NCBI RefSeq assembly: GCF_019320115.1 | Contig: NC_089581.1 | Span: forward strand, 70,700,448-70,764,447 | Source of the DNA: Miscanthus floridulus | Lineage: Eukaryota; Streptophyta; Magnoliopsida; Poales; Poaceae | Direction of reading: 5' to 3' | DNA length: 64,000 nt | Made by a program: the position numbers and the translations under genes | Shown: positions 34,651-46,238 of the stretch, in pieces | How the letters are laid out: the number at the start of each line of letters is the position of its first letter | How positions within the stretch are numbered: position 1 is the first letter of the stretch | Notes under the pieces: generated by a model | Databases searched by the model: none | What the model saw: only the letters and a program-made list of their open reading frames with translations | Told to the model about the DNA's origin: nothing

Positions 34651-35499
34651 CGACGACGACGAGATGCAGGCCCGTCCGGCTGGTCCCGACGTGCCTTTTG
34701 TTGGGCTCCTCTTCTTGGGATTTGAGAAGCTCGCGTGCTCTGCCTCAGCTTGATGCGGCCGGCTCGCCTTCAAAACGAGAGCCGGGAGCGGCGAGTCTTG
34801 TCATTGACCGGTCGCTCGGTGCTCGTGCGGGTTGGTGCGAGCTAACTGATTCTGGTGTGTACGACTTCGCAGGGGCGGAGCCAGCGATGTGGCGAGGTTT
34901 GGCGGCCGCCACACGGCCCACACCTAAAATACGTGACAGTATACCAAATATACATATATATAGTATATGTATACACGATATCTCATTCTCTATCTCTACT
35001 CTCTTCTCTCTACACTTAAAAGGACTCTAACCTCATCATCCTACTCGGTGATACCAAATTTCGATTCCTGCTCTAGGGGTCCGCGAGCTCAACACGTCTG
35101 CGTCCAACCCGGTTTCGATATAAAGATGGGAGCCCCGTATCCATGTCCGATACGGAGTCCAGATTCAGTTCAAAAATCATGACCCGGTACGACGCACAGA
35201 CACGTATATCTAATACATTAAAAAAATATGTGCTGGCCGCTGGCTGTTGCCTCTTTTGTTTCTGGTCGTTTGTTGGCTGGTCTAGTGGGCTTTAGGGTGA
35301 TGGGCCTACATAGCAATTATAGCAAAAAAATAACGGAGGGAAGATGATCTGTCGAGAGGCCAAAGACTATGAGGCTGTGGGAGAATGAAGAGGAAATTCA
35401 TGTTGATGATCCAATAGCTAGCTAAAGGGGAAAGGGATGGGCATTTAATGAGGTATTTTAGGGGACGTTTGGATAGCTGGCCACGTACTGTATAGCCTT
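34651..35499. other. GST promoter side and repeat-like sequence
   Basis: The left part should contain the promoter of the minus-strand GST gene; no clear TATA box was found. From about 34873 the sequence GGGGCGGAGCCAGCGATGTG resembles the end of a widespread grass DNA transposon family, but the other end was not found. 35330-35499 is unremarkable. Confidence 0.35.
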
Positions 35500-35509
35500 C
35501 ACTACCTTA

Positions 35510-35945
35510 GATCTGGACATCACTGTCGGTTCAAAAACCCCTTTTACTGTCGGATTTTGAATCAACAGTGACATACCGGCAGTGATGGGGGGTTGACATC
35601 ACCGCTGGTCCTTAAAAACCAACACTGATCTACAGACAACAGTGTCAGTTCCTGGCTCCACCCGACAGTGTCCAGTTGAACAACACTGCCGGTTTGTAGT
35701 CTCAACCAACAGTGACAGCTGCTTCAAGAGTGTCAGTTCTGGGCTCAAGCCAGCAGTGTTGAGCAAACCTACACTGTCGGTTCATAGATCAAACCGGCAG
35801 TATTGTCGTAACCATCACTGTCGGTTCATGGTTCAAGCCGGCAGTGTTGAGCAAGCCAATACTGTCGGTTTGTTTCTAACCGGCAGTGATAGTTACGACA
35901 ACACTGCCGGTTTGTTGCTAACCAGCTGTGATGGTCCATTCGTAT
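35510..35945. repeat. Left subterminal repeats of the CACTA element
   Basis: About 20 degenerate copies of CACTGCCGGTT or its complement, on average every 20-25 bp. In En/Spm elements such motifs bind the TNPA-type protein. The dense inverted pairing could also yield hairpin RNA. Confidence 0.8.
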
Positions 35946-36361
35946 TTTATTGTTTTATAATTTATTTTAATTTATATTTTTTCCTGGAATCGGGTTTCGC
36001 TTTATATACGCTACGTAAACGACAGGTCCATCAATATTAAACATTACAAATGTTATGGTTACAGTTCAAATGTTCTTATCAAGATCTCGATCCCTCAAAT
36101 AAAAAAGAAATTATTCGATAAGATGAAGCATGCTTCTCGGACTTCTTACAATAATCAAGCGAGCCGCTCTGGGCCATACTGGTCCTTAAACTTCACGGAT
36201 TGTGCAATGGAAAATACTTCATATTTTTCCAATACCTCGGCTAAGATAAATTTTGCCAGCTCTGATTGCAGTGCGACGATCTCCATGTCTAACAGCCTTT
36301 CGTGGTTATATTTCTTGTGCTGTCATTCAAAAAAGATGATATCCAAAGAGGAATCAATAAA

Positions 36362-39300
36362 TCATTTTGTTGAATTATTAACAGACATAAATGAAATAGG
36401 AATTATACACACCAACTTATCTGCTTCTTCCGATTTTCCGCCAATGTAGCGAAGCATTGCCCACATTACATAAAACCCGCATTCATTGTTTCCCGCCGGT
36501 TGTTTTAGGTACTTTCCCTCTATTTCGATAACCTTGAATGGAACCTGCGTTCCACCGATATATCTTCTTTGGATACTGTGCAACATTAAAAGGAGAAACA
36601 TTAGAAAGCGGTATGTGTGACTAGAAAATAATATGTTATTAAGACCGCTTACTAATTCAGCACTGCCACCAGTGCATCCAGATGATGAAATGGGTTTTTT
36701 CTTCGAGTCCCACACCTCGATCAGATTTTTAGCATGATTGATACAAATGAAGACGAAATGGTTGCTGCAATCACAGAATCCTAATTATCGAATAATCTTA
36801 ACGAAAAAAGAAGCATAAAGTTAAAAGCCGAGAACACATACTCGTAGTTGTAGGCTATAAGTATGTGGGTTTTGTTCTTCATCTTGAATTCATCGAAAGC
36901 AGCAATCAATCTCTCTTTCAAGTCTTCCATGTCACATCTATGGAGGCCTAAACATGTCTTCTCATTGACTCGAAAGGGGTCCAAGAAGCCTATGTTATTC
37001 TATTTGCTTTTTAGTATGCAAAATTTTGCTATACACCTACATAAAATCATGAGAATTGGTCAAAAGTTAACAATTTGTGTCTCGAGAGAGTAGTTAATTA
37101 TAATATCGTGCATGTAGGGTACTTATATAGTCCACAACATCAACATTTGTAAATCGAGAGAGCGTTTCTGGTATAGCTGGAACAAGCACACCCACTCGAC
37201 ATCGAACTTCTCTTCTTCAGGATAATGAAAAACATGTGGTGAATGGATAATAACCTTAAAATCAAAGTCCTCCATCTCTGTTGCTTGAGCCATGTAATAT
37301 TCATACAACTGGCGCATATATGTTGTCAAATTTTTATACTCGTCATCGAGAACCAAAAGATTGCCCCTTTCATACTTCATTGCCGGTGTTCCCGTCCCTT
37401 GTACATCATAATAGATGTTCGCGGCCTCTTCCATGGCTAATTCAGGGTTGTCTTCGACGCACTTCTGTATCTTCCTTAAATCTTCATTGTGTATTTCATC
37501 GGCTCTTATTGTAGCGTACTGATTTTGTGTTTGCCTTTCGAATTCGAACTTCAACAAACATGGACGCAGTGAGGCATAGAGATTAAAGAAACTAACACAA
37601 TCTTCCTTCAAGATGTGTGCTGTAAATTTTCCTTCCATCAAGTTTGTAACGCTGCCACTGAAGGGCCTTTTAATCCAAGGACCTTTTCTGCGACTGCGAT
37701 GATGCCTTTGATCTTGTTTTGGGCTGAGGTGGAGGAGGAGGAGGAGGATGACGATGAGAATTCTATTTTCCCAGGGCTGATGAAGATGGAGGAAGAGGAG
37801 GAGGAGGAGGAGTCTTCTCTTTTCTCGAGGCTGATGAAGATGGAGTCAGACGAGGAGGAATAGAAGGAGACCTCTATCTTCTCGAGGGTGATGGCAAGGG
37901 ATGAGGAGGGAATGATCTTTGTTGGGAGATGGTGAGTGATCATCACGGGTGGGCAAAGACTCGCAGTCGTCCTTATCATCCGAGGACAATTGGTGGTCAA
38001 GCTTAATGAAGCACTTACGCCAGGCCACTTGAGAGCCCTTGTTATGACCAAGTTTTGGCCTGTCTTCCGCTGCGAGGTACTCAATGTGTATCTTGTTATA
38101 CTTCTTATCAAGTATTCTGTCAATGGTGATGCGAGCATACTCCTATGGAATTGGGCAGCCATTAATGGTCCCGTCTCCCGCAGGCCAGGCCTGGCCGAGT
38201 GCCACCTTGTCCTTTGTCCATTCCTGACAGATGTACAACTTGACATTGATGGGTTCAGTGATGCCATCGACTGGATGAGGCACATTCGCATCTTCTTCAT
38301 CGAGCGGGGTCAATCCACAGCTGCTGCGACCCCTAAACTATGGGCTAAAGGTAGTAGGAGTAGGGTTTTGTGGTACTCCTGACCCCTTGGACAGCAAAAT
38401 TTGCTGGACTCATGCTTCAACAGTCGCCTCAATCTATGCGTCCATTCTGTCTTCCATCTCTTTTAGTCACCTCAAACACTCTGCCTCCTGATCCGCTCTA
38501 CCCCTCGAGTGGCTCCGGTAAGTGTGAGATTCTTTGGGGAATGCTAGTTTCTAAGAAACAACACCGGTTCCTCTAGTGCGACCAGGGTGCTCCTTGGTTC
38601 TGAGTCCTTGGGTGAGCACGTCTTTCTCCCTATTAGAAGTGCGAGTCCCTTGCCTCACCTCCTCAATTACCTGGGAGATCCTCTAGATGAGTTCGCTCAT
38701 GGGTGGATTTGTGGAGCTAAAGCTCCCATCCTCGGCGTGGTGTACATTCCTCCCCATATAGTATAATACCGATCTTGGCTCCTAATGGGTGGTCTCAACC
38801 TGAACGCCTTCCTTAGCAAGGCGATCCATCTTTTCAAGTTCTTCAAATTCTAGCATCTTTTTGGCGTAACTATGAGAGCCGAGATGATGAGGATTCATCG
38901 CTTTCTATGAGTTCTCCTTATTCTTCCTGCTCAGTTCTAAGTACTCCTCGGATAACCTGTATTCCTTGAAATCCTGCCAGAAATCCTTCTGCTTGCTAAA
39001 CTGTCCACCATCAAAATCTGGCTCTTTATTTTGAAGGACAAAATTCTTGTACAATGTCCCCTTGAAATTCTTGAAGCATGTCCCCATGCTTTCTTTTTCT
39101 TTTTTCTTGACTATCTCCTTGTCATACTCCGTTGGGAAAGTGAAATACTCTGGGATCTTGATATCCCATATGTAATCCTTCTCCCTTTCGAGAACCCTCC
39201 ACTGGTCATTATCTTTCCCATTCCACTTCCTATACCTAATCGGGATGAAGTCCCTTACAAGTAACCCGAGGATAGTCTTGTATTTGGTCAAAGCTATAGG

Positions 39301-39711
39301 TGGCGAGAGTGGACCTGAATTCATCGAACTCAGTGATGTGCCAATGTGCATTCCTACCAACAGGAGTCTTTGACACGCCTCGCTTAGATCTGGCCTTCCT
39401 GCTACTCAAACCCTTTGGCTCCTTGGTCGGCGGAGGCTCCTGCTGGAGACACCAAGTAAGCTATGACCCTCTCAATTGATTAGCGTGTGTGGCTACATAG
39501 TCACATGATACCAAAGTTACCTGGCCATCTTGGTCATTTTGACCCAGCTCGAGCAGGCCGGACGGGGTCTATGGCTGCTCGTTCTCACCGTCCTGATTGA
39601 CACTGTCACCATTTGTCGGATCATGCGGCTCTCCCGTCCTAGCGATATCAGCCGCTTCTTGTTGTCGATCTATTCTTCAGCGATGGGATAACATGCGACG
39701 ATGAGTCATGG
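36362..39711 (-). pseudogene. CACTA Transposase_24-Ulp1 (C48 protease) gene, decayed
   Basis: Read from 39711 (MTHRRMLSHR). The Transposase_24-like region at 39360-38905 has VRDFIPIRYRKW, DIKIPEYFTFP, TCFKNFKGTLYKNFVLQNKE and FDGGQF. Downstream, 38290-37990 holds ICQEWTKDKVALGQAWPAGD and YARITIDRILDKKYNKIHIE. Acidic/Ser-rich linkers follow, then a helical part (37641-37123), and a C48-type cysteine protease at 36984-36362 with the His region (NHFVFICINH), WDSKKKP and the Cys motif AGNNECGFYVMW. One intron (about 36842-36760) joins YNY to NHFVF in frame. In-frame stops (for example at about 38926 and 38122) and frameshifts show decay. Ulp1 domains are typical passengers of plant CACTA and MULE elements. 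Confidence 0.75.
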
Positions 39712-39916
39712 CTATGACACGATCGTGGTTAGTTTTGGCTGTGGACAACTACTAATAGCATATGTTCATATTATATATATAATATGTTTAATGCAAAGTC
39801 TAATAATAAGTCCACATACAACAAAGTCAAATAATAACATATGTTCACCTAGAACAAATTCATTGTTTGATTGACCACATACAACAAAGTCCACCCACTG
39901 TTCTATGAAACTAAGC

Positions 39917-40267
39917 CTACATCAACTTCCAAATAAGAAAAACAATGACCATAGCCATAAATAAAAGCATGACATCTTTCCAAGACCAAGGAGCAATTCT
40001 CCTAATCTTCATATCTCCGGCGGGTGGCTTCTCTTCAATATCTAGTGCCAGCGGATGGCCATGGTTTGTGTTCATTAGACCATAGTAGGCCGGTTGCCCA
40101 TGGTTTGCAAGGTAGGCCGGATGACTATAGTAGGCCCTCAAAGCTTCAGCTTCTGTGTTGTATTTTTTGTGCAAATTACTAGGGTAGCGATTGACTTGAG
40201 CATAACAATCTTCATAGGTTCGATAAATCCCAGGCATGTGACCAACATGCACTACATACCATGCCAT
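39917..40267 (-). CDS. Small protein: RNase H1-type hybrid-binding domain plus C-terminal membrane segment
   Basis: An intact 116-residue frame inside the CACTA region. Residues 2-50 fit the RNase H1 N-terminal hybrid-binding fold, also called the viroplasmin-like domain: WYVVHVGHMPGIYRTYEDCY, then the QVN and YNTEAEALRAYY segments. In RNase H1 this fold binds RNA-DNA hybrids. Residues 51-90 are a Tyr/His/Gly-rich linker. Residues 97-115 (VMLLFMAMVIVFLIWKLM) form one hydrophobic helix at the very C-terminus, as in tail-anchored proteins. There is no RNase H catalytic domain. It lies just upstream of the transposase pseudogene on the same strand. That it is expressed, and any role, are unproven; the domain match is by eye. 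Confidence 0.6.
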   Translation of the reverse strand: MAWYVVHVGHMPGIYRTYEDCYAQVNRYPSNLHKKYNTEAEALRAYYSHPAYLANHGQPAYYGLMNTNHGHPLALDIEEKPPAGDMKIRRIAPWSWKDVMLLFMAMVIVFLIWKLM

Positions 40268-41683
40268 GGTTGCCTATACATTTAAGTAAATTAGGTTGTC
40301 ATTCAAACACGATGTTTCAGAATATTAAGTTCACATACAACTAGGATTTTGATAGCCATGGTTATATAGCACACAGAACAGGTAGGATTTATACACCTAC
40401 CGATTTTTGGTATAGTTGACCTTGAACAAAAACACACGATGTGCCTCAATAGTCAATATCATTTCATGGTGAATTAATTTAAAGAAAATCCCATTTTGAA
40501 GATATGTGTCATTTTGAAGCTTTGTATTGTCTCCATGGATCACTTGTACTAAAAAGCTTAGCCAGCTATGACCTTATTAGTCGGAGAGATTTAGCAAGCA
40601 CTTGTCTGAACTTATTGCGCTAGATGATGTGTGAGACATATATTCAGTGCATCTCAATAAACAAGAATTTAAACTCTATTCAAATGTTCAGACTACACAC
40701 ACCAAACATGTAGAAGCATATATGACATAATTTGGCCAAGCTGCCTGTACATGTGTGCTTGCAGGTTTGCAAAAGCAAACTAAGTCTTATAATTTTGCCA
40801 AGCAGCCTATAACTCAATCGAATAGGAATCGGCTGCTACTGGGAAGACAACAACCTAATAAATCATAAATCATAAATGTACACACACCAAAATTAGGCCG
40901 GCTGCTTACTTGCTAAAAACTATTGGACAAAAATAACTTTTCCTCTAACAATGGTCCTTTTGTTCCCAAAAAACTTTGAACCATGGATTCTGATATATCC
41001 ACATCTCCATATAAACCATGCATACTAATTCAAGTAAGCAGCAAGACCTCTACTGATTCATAGCTTTTCTATGGAAAACACATGTCATGATTCATAGCTT
41101 TTCTATGGAAAACAAGGGTCATGATTCATAGTTTTTCAATGAAAACCATAGGCCAGGGCTCAAGAACATCTATTCAAATAACTTTGAGTCTTATAATAAA
41201 AGCATAGTAGGGGCCTACACCCTCCTGTTTTCCTCAAAAAAAGTAACTCTGAGTCAGGAGTGAATGCAATTAACTAGGGCCCTTGCACTCACTGTGGGGC
41301 ATTTCATCAAACACATAGCGGGCAGTGAGCCACGCACTCACCGTGGAGGTGGGAAAGCAGTTGTACACGCGCTCCTGAAGGCCTCAGCGGTGGGAGAGTA
41401 GGTGTGGTGGAGGAGGGGCACGGCCGACATTGTGGACGAGGAACAAGGGCACAGATGGCATGGTGCTCTGGCGTGGGGCGGTGGACGGCGTGGGGTGGTG
41501 CTCTAACGTGGGGTGGTGCACGGGCGTCAGGGAATGGTGGTGCAGGGGGCGGTGGACGGGTGAATGGGGAATGGTGGTGCCCGTTGGTGCGGGGTGGTGC
41601 TCCAGCGGCGTGGGGGGAGGGGTTGGCGCGGGGTTGAAATGAATTTGGAAAATTTCAACCCGCGTCTTGCTTTTATATCAATG
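40268..41683. other. Non-coding part of the CACTA region, GGTGG-rich block
   Basis: 40268-41240 is AT-rich with a triplicated segment (GATTCATAGCTTTTCTATGG at about 41056-41145). 41400-41640 is GC-rich with many GGTGG/GGGGTGGTG repeats, which give spurious plus-strand frames. On the minus strand it could be the leader of the CACTA transcripts. Confidence 0.4.
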
Positions 41684-42420
41684 GTTCATCACTGCCAGTT
41701 CTAATTATAAACTGACAGTGATGAGGAAACATCACTACCGGGCCAATCCTCCAACCAACAGTGATAGGGGTGTAGCAGTTACAGGTTAAGAAGGATATCT
41801 TTTCCCTATCTTTCAAATTCCTCCGACTGGCTCAATGGTTAAGACCCTGCAATTTAGCCCCCGAGACCCGTGTTCGAGTCCTAGGTGGCCCAAATTTTTT
41901 GGTTCAATTTTATAAATTATTAAATGACTTTGGGAAATAGTTCATCACTGCCGGTTGTAAGTCTAAACCGACAGTGATGAAGAAATATCACTGCCGGGCG
42001 ATTCATTGAACCGGCAGTGATTGTGGTGTAGCGGTTACGGGTTAAGTAGGATATCTTTTCCCTTTTTTTCGAATTCCTCCGACTGGCGCAACAGTTAAGA
42101 CCCCGCAATTTAGCCCCCAAGACCCGTGTTTGAGTCCCAGGCGGCCCAAATTTTTTGGTTTAATTTAATAATTTATTAAGCGCTCTAAAAGGTCAAAAAG
42201 AAAAAATAAATTAGCCTTGACACACATCCTATACTAGCGCAGCGGTTAAGTCTCAGAACTCTACTGCCCGAGACCCGAGCTCAAACCCGAGGGCTGGCAT
42301 AATTTTTTTTATTTTTTTTATATATCACTGCCGGTTTTCAAAATAAACTGACTGTGATAACCAGCATTACTATCGATTTCGTCTCATCATTGCCGGTTTT
42401 TTGAAACCGACAGTGATGTT
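41684..42420. repeat. Inner subterminal repeats with tRNA-promoter-like modules
   Basis: A unit of about 256 bp occurs twice (from 41685 and 41941) and a diverged third time (about 42190-42420). Each has CACTGCCGG/CCGGCAGTG pairs and a module with Pol III A-box-like and B-box-like sequences. A: TGGCTCAATGG at 41828, TGGCGCAACAG near 42075, TAGCGCAGCGG at about 42234. B: GTTCGAGTCC at 41872, GTTTGAGTCC near 42128, degenerate in the third. Confidence 0.6.
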
Positions 42421-42464
42421 TATATATATTAAAAAATTTCTTTTATATACTAAATAAATAGAAG

Positions 42465-44340
42465 CATGTGTATTCCTATGTTGAAATGGCTTGAAATTTT
42501 TTTAGCAAGCATGTACACCCAAATTAAGACCCCACATAGGATCTTAGCTTTTTTTAATTAGTTATTTTATTTATTATATTTTTCTGTGTGCTGAATGAGA
42601 CAAAAGAGGGTGAATTTCATCTTGGACCCAATAGATTTTTTCATCGACCTCCATAAAATTCTTATCCCTAGGGCATTTTCCAGATCTTTTCGTGGATAGA
42701 CTCAGTTCAACCAATAATTAATCGGTGTCGTCGCGCGAAAATTCAATTAAACCTCAAAAAGTAGCAAACCATCTCCGAAAAATCCCAAACTAGGTGTTTC
42801 CTTCACACGTGGCACATGCAAGCCTAAGAAAAAGTTTGAGACCAATACGACAATGGAATGCATAGGAACCACAGAAACCTTGATAACCTATGTGTATAGT
42901 CATGGTTCAATGAAAGGGCTCATGTACCTCTGTGAAGCATGTATACTCCACCTATGTCGAAATGGCTTGAAATTTTTTTGGCAAGCATGTATACCCAAAT
43001 TAAGGGCCCAAACAAGATCTGAGGTTTTTCTGATTAGTTTTTTTATTAACATATTTTTCTCTGTGATGAATGAGACAAAAGAGGGTGAATTACATCTTGG
43101 ACCCAATAGATTTTTTCATCGACCTCCACAAAATTCTTATCCCTAGGGCACATTAGAGCCTGTGTAAAAGTTTGACACAATTCCGGATCTTTTCGTGGGT
43201 AGACTCAGTTCAACCTATAATTAATCGATGTCATCACACAGAAATTCATTTAAACCTCAGAAAGTAGCAAACCATCTCCGAAAAATCACAAATTAGATGT
43301 TTCCTTCACACGTGGCACGTGCAAGCCTAAGAAAAAGTTTGAGACCAATATGACACCGGAATGCGTATGAACCATAGAAACCTTGATAACCTGTGTATAG
43401 TCATGGTTTGATGAATACCTCTCTGAAGCATGTATACTCCGCCTATGTTGAAATGGCTTGAAATTTTTTTGGCAAGCATGTATAACCAAATTAAGGCCCA
43501 AACAAGATCTGAGGTTTGTCTGATCATTTTTTATTAATATATTTTTCTCTGTGCTGAATGAGACAAAAGAGGGTGAATTATATCTTTGACCCAATAGATT
43601 TTTTTCGTCGACCTCCACAAAATTCTTATCCCTAGGGCACATTAGAGCCTATGTAAAAGTTTGGCATCATTCTAGATCTTTTCGTGGGTAGACTCAGTTC
43701 AACCTATAATTAATCGGTGTCGTTGCGCGGAAATTCAATTAAACCTCAGAAAGTAGCAAACCATCTCCAGAAAATCGCAAATTAGATGTTTCCTTCACAC
43801 GTGGCACGTGCAAGCCTAAGAAAAAGTTTGAGACCAATACGACACCGGAATGCGTATGAACCATAGAAACCTTGATAACCTGTGTATAGTTATGGTTCGA
43901 TGAATACCTCTCTGAAGCATGTATACCCCGCCTATGTTGAAATGGCTTGAAATTTTTTTGGCAAGCATGTATACCTAAATTAAGGCCCCAAACAAGATCT
44001 GAGGTTTGTCTGATCATTTTTTATTAATATATTTTTCTCTATGCTGAATGAGACAAAAGAGGGTGAATTATATCTTTGACCCAATAGATTTTTTTCATCG
44101 ACCTCCACAAAATTCTTATCCCTAGGGCACATTAGAGCCTATGTAAAAGTTTGGCACCATTCCAGATCTTTTCGTGGGTAGATTCAGTTCAACCTATAAT
44201 TAATTGGTGTCGTTGCGCGGAAATTCAATTAAATCTCAGAAAGTAGCAAACCATCTCCGGAAAATCCCAAACTTGGTGTTTCCTTCACCTGTGTCACGTG
44301 CAAGCCTAAGAATAATTTTGAGACCAATACAACACCGAAA
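42465..44340 (+). repeat. Tandem array, about four units of 0.48-0.49 kb
   Basis: The marker GAATGAGACAAAAGAGGGTG occurs at 42593, 43068, 43556 and 44046, giving periods of 475, 488 and 490 bp. Each unit also holds TTGAAATTTTTTTGGCAAGC or a close variant, TCCCTAGGGCA and TTCCTTCACACGTGGCAC. Units 3 and 4 are most alike. The array begins with a partial unit at about 42465 and ends at about 44340. No coding potential; minus-strand frames repeat with the units. Confidence 0.88.
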
Positions 44341-44469
44341 TTTATATTTCTAGTTGCCCAACAAATATTACATGAATTACATGCATGACAATAATTAAAT
44401 ACACAAGCCGTACAAATTAAAATTAAAACCCAATTAAACTACGACCTTGAAAACCTAGCTAAATAAACA

Positions 44470-45110
44470 TTAATTACTATCGGAATCACTACCGGGATCG
44501 ATAGGGCCACGCACACTAACATGCCTCTATAGCCATATATGGTAATTGATGTCATAGATTATGTATCCACTTGTATCGATTAAGGTCAATGCCCGTATGA
44601 GTGCACTCTCTCGTGCCTCACAATACCGAAAGAATGGTCGGCCATAGATATAACCTACTGAACAACCATTGCCCCTGTTAGTAATCCTTATGCAGTACTG
44701 ATGTCCTTCTATAGTGAGCTGGCTGAGGTTTCCATTGTAGAAGTCCTAATCGTACCCGAGTTGCTCCGTAGCTTGGTCTAGAACGGCCCACAAGCCACAT
44801 GCAGCACAGGTAAGGTCCTGGAGCGCAATCTGCATGTGGAGAAAAAGAAAAAAAATTAGAGAATGTTATTATAATAATAAACAACAAATAACCATGACTC
44901 AGGTATAAGTGACCATTTTACCACATCCGCACGGTTGTAGCTCGCAAACCATTTGCTTGCTTGCGGGACGGGGATATTACCAGCATTCAAAGCAAGTGCA
45001 TTGAAGTGTAAGAAATCAGGCACATCATAGCAAGCATGTCGAAGTGCCTCTAAACAGATGCGCACGGCACTGAATTGGGCGCTTATCATGTCCGGGCTCT
45101 GTCTTCCCGT
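44470..45110 (-). pseudogene. Multi-exon gene remnant of unknown function
   Basis: I do not recognise this family. One exon, about 45110-44922, encodes SAQFSAVRICLEALRHACYD and PVPQASKWFASYNRADV, then a donor GTAAAA. After a 92-bp intron the acceptor CAG at 44830 opens a second exon, in phase, coding IALQDLTCAACGLWAVLDQA, LTIEGHQYCIRITNRGNGC and YIYGRPFFRYCEARESAL, and ending at TAA 44472-44470. In-frame stops after GYD and after HIWL show decay. A further exon may lie at 45472-45362 (GFHTGDEPFAPNVAIPRFPV, then its own stop). Neighbours suggest a CACTA-carried gene. Confidence 0.45.
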
Positions 45111-45829
45111 CTTGTGGATATGGTTTCAATGATTTGCACCCCTCAAAGGGATGGAAAAACTGAGTTCACACGTCTATAGCCAACCACTTGCATTAGATGC
45201 CATGTTCTCAACGATGTCCGAGATAAAGAACTAGCTAAGTGTTATTCGTAGCCAATCTATTGGGGATATAGTCTGTGACATATATGTATGCAATAATGAT
45301 ATTAAACTAATTACACTTATTTGTTAGCATCAAAAAACAAAAAATGTTGGAAAATATTTTATACAATAGTTGGAACAGGGAACCGTGGAATGGCCACATT
45401 AGGAGCGAATGGCTCATCGCCAGTGTGGAAACCTGGTTCTTGTGATGGGGGAGGTCCGTTGTTCATACCACCTGATCGGTAAAATGCAAAAAAAATATGA
45501 ACATAAAATATATGCACAAAAAATTCTTCTAAGTAAAATGTGGCAACATAATTAAATATAGATCGAATGCAAGGAATAAGAATATATATAAATGTAGAAT
45601 GCAAAGAAACATGAATATAAATATAGATCAAATGAATATAGATAGAATATTAGAGAAGACAACATATCAATACTATTGAAAAATGCAGGAGCCATGACCA
45701 AATCACGTAGAGAGAGTGGATTTCTTGAGAAGTGAGAGTGAAACATGAGAAATGAGACTGTGAGAATTTGTGGGTGGGTGGGATCGATGTATGTGGCCGG
45801 TGGTTTGTTTTATATAGAGGTGCATGGAC

Positions 45830-45950
45830 ATCACTGCCGGTTTTTAAGTAGAACCGACAGCGAAAGTTAATATCACTACCGGTTTTTAAATAGAACCAAC
45901 AGTGAAAGTTAATATCGTTGCCGGTTTGTAAGTAGAACTGACAGTGAAGG
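45830..45950. repeat. Right cluster of CACTA subterminal motifs
   Basis: Three consecutive CACTGCCGGTTTTTAAGTAG ... GAACCGACAG-type pairs with spacing of about 40 bp. They mark the right side of the CACTA region. Confidence 0.7.
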
Positions 45951-46238
45951 TGCATATATGTAAATGATATATTTATTTAGATAGTACAGTGGGAAAGTTT
46001 TAACAACAACGATATATTTATTTAGATAGTAATGAAATACATCAAAAAATAACAAAAATATTAGAAATAAATTCCATATACGATAACAAAGACCTATTTG
46101 CGCACAGGTCAATGTTACAATCAATGTGTATCAACACATTATAATTTAACCACCTCAGTAGCATTCTTCTAGCACTAACTAGGGTCAAACAGCAACACCG
46201 AGGTGGTCTACGAGCTATACCGGTTGGAGATGACAAGG

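Larger units (their letters stand above)
35500..45960 (-). mobile_element. CACTA (En/Spm) transposon region, decayed
   Basis: It begins CACTACCTTAGATCTGG at 35500, followed by about 20 copies of CACTGTCGGTT / AACCGGCAGTG in both orientations (to 35940). The same motif returns at 41684-42420 and 45830-45950, as expected of subterminal repeats. Minus-strand coding remnants are a Transposase_24-Ulp1 pseudogene, a small intact ORF and a multi-exon remnant. No TNPD/Transposase_21 gene is seen and no clear terminal TAGTG on the right, so the right border is uncertain. More than one related element may be present. Confidence 0.68.

Noticed and set aside
34650..34773. Upstream start of the GST at 34773
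   Set aside because: The extra 41 residues are unlike any GST N-terminus; the ATG at 34650 gives the normal length.
41404..41642. Gly/Trp-rich frames that might be a glycine-rich protein
   Set aside because: They are translations of a GGTGG minisatellite-like tract within the CACTA region and open in two frames at once.
41821..41895. A true tRNA gene
   Set aside because: A- and B-box-like sequences are present, but the T stem and acceptor stem do not pair; kept only as promoter-like modules.
42465..44340. CRISPR-like array
   Set aside because: The genome is a plant; the units are long whole-unit tandem repeats without unique spacers.
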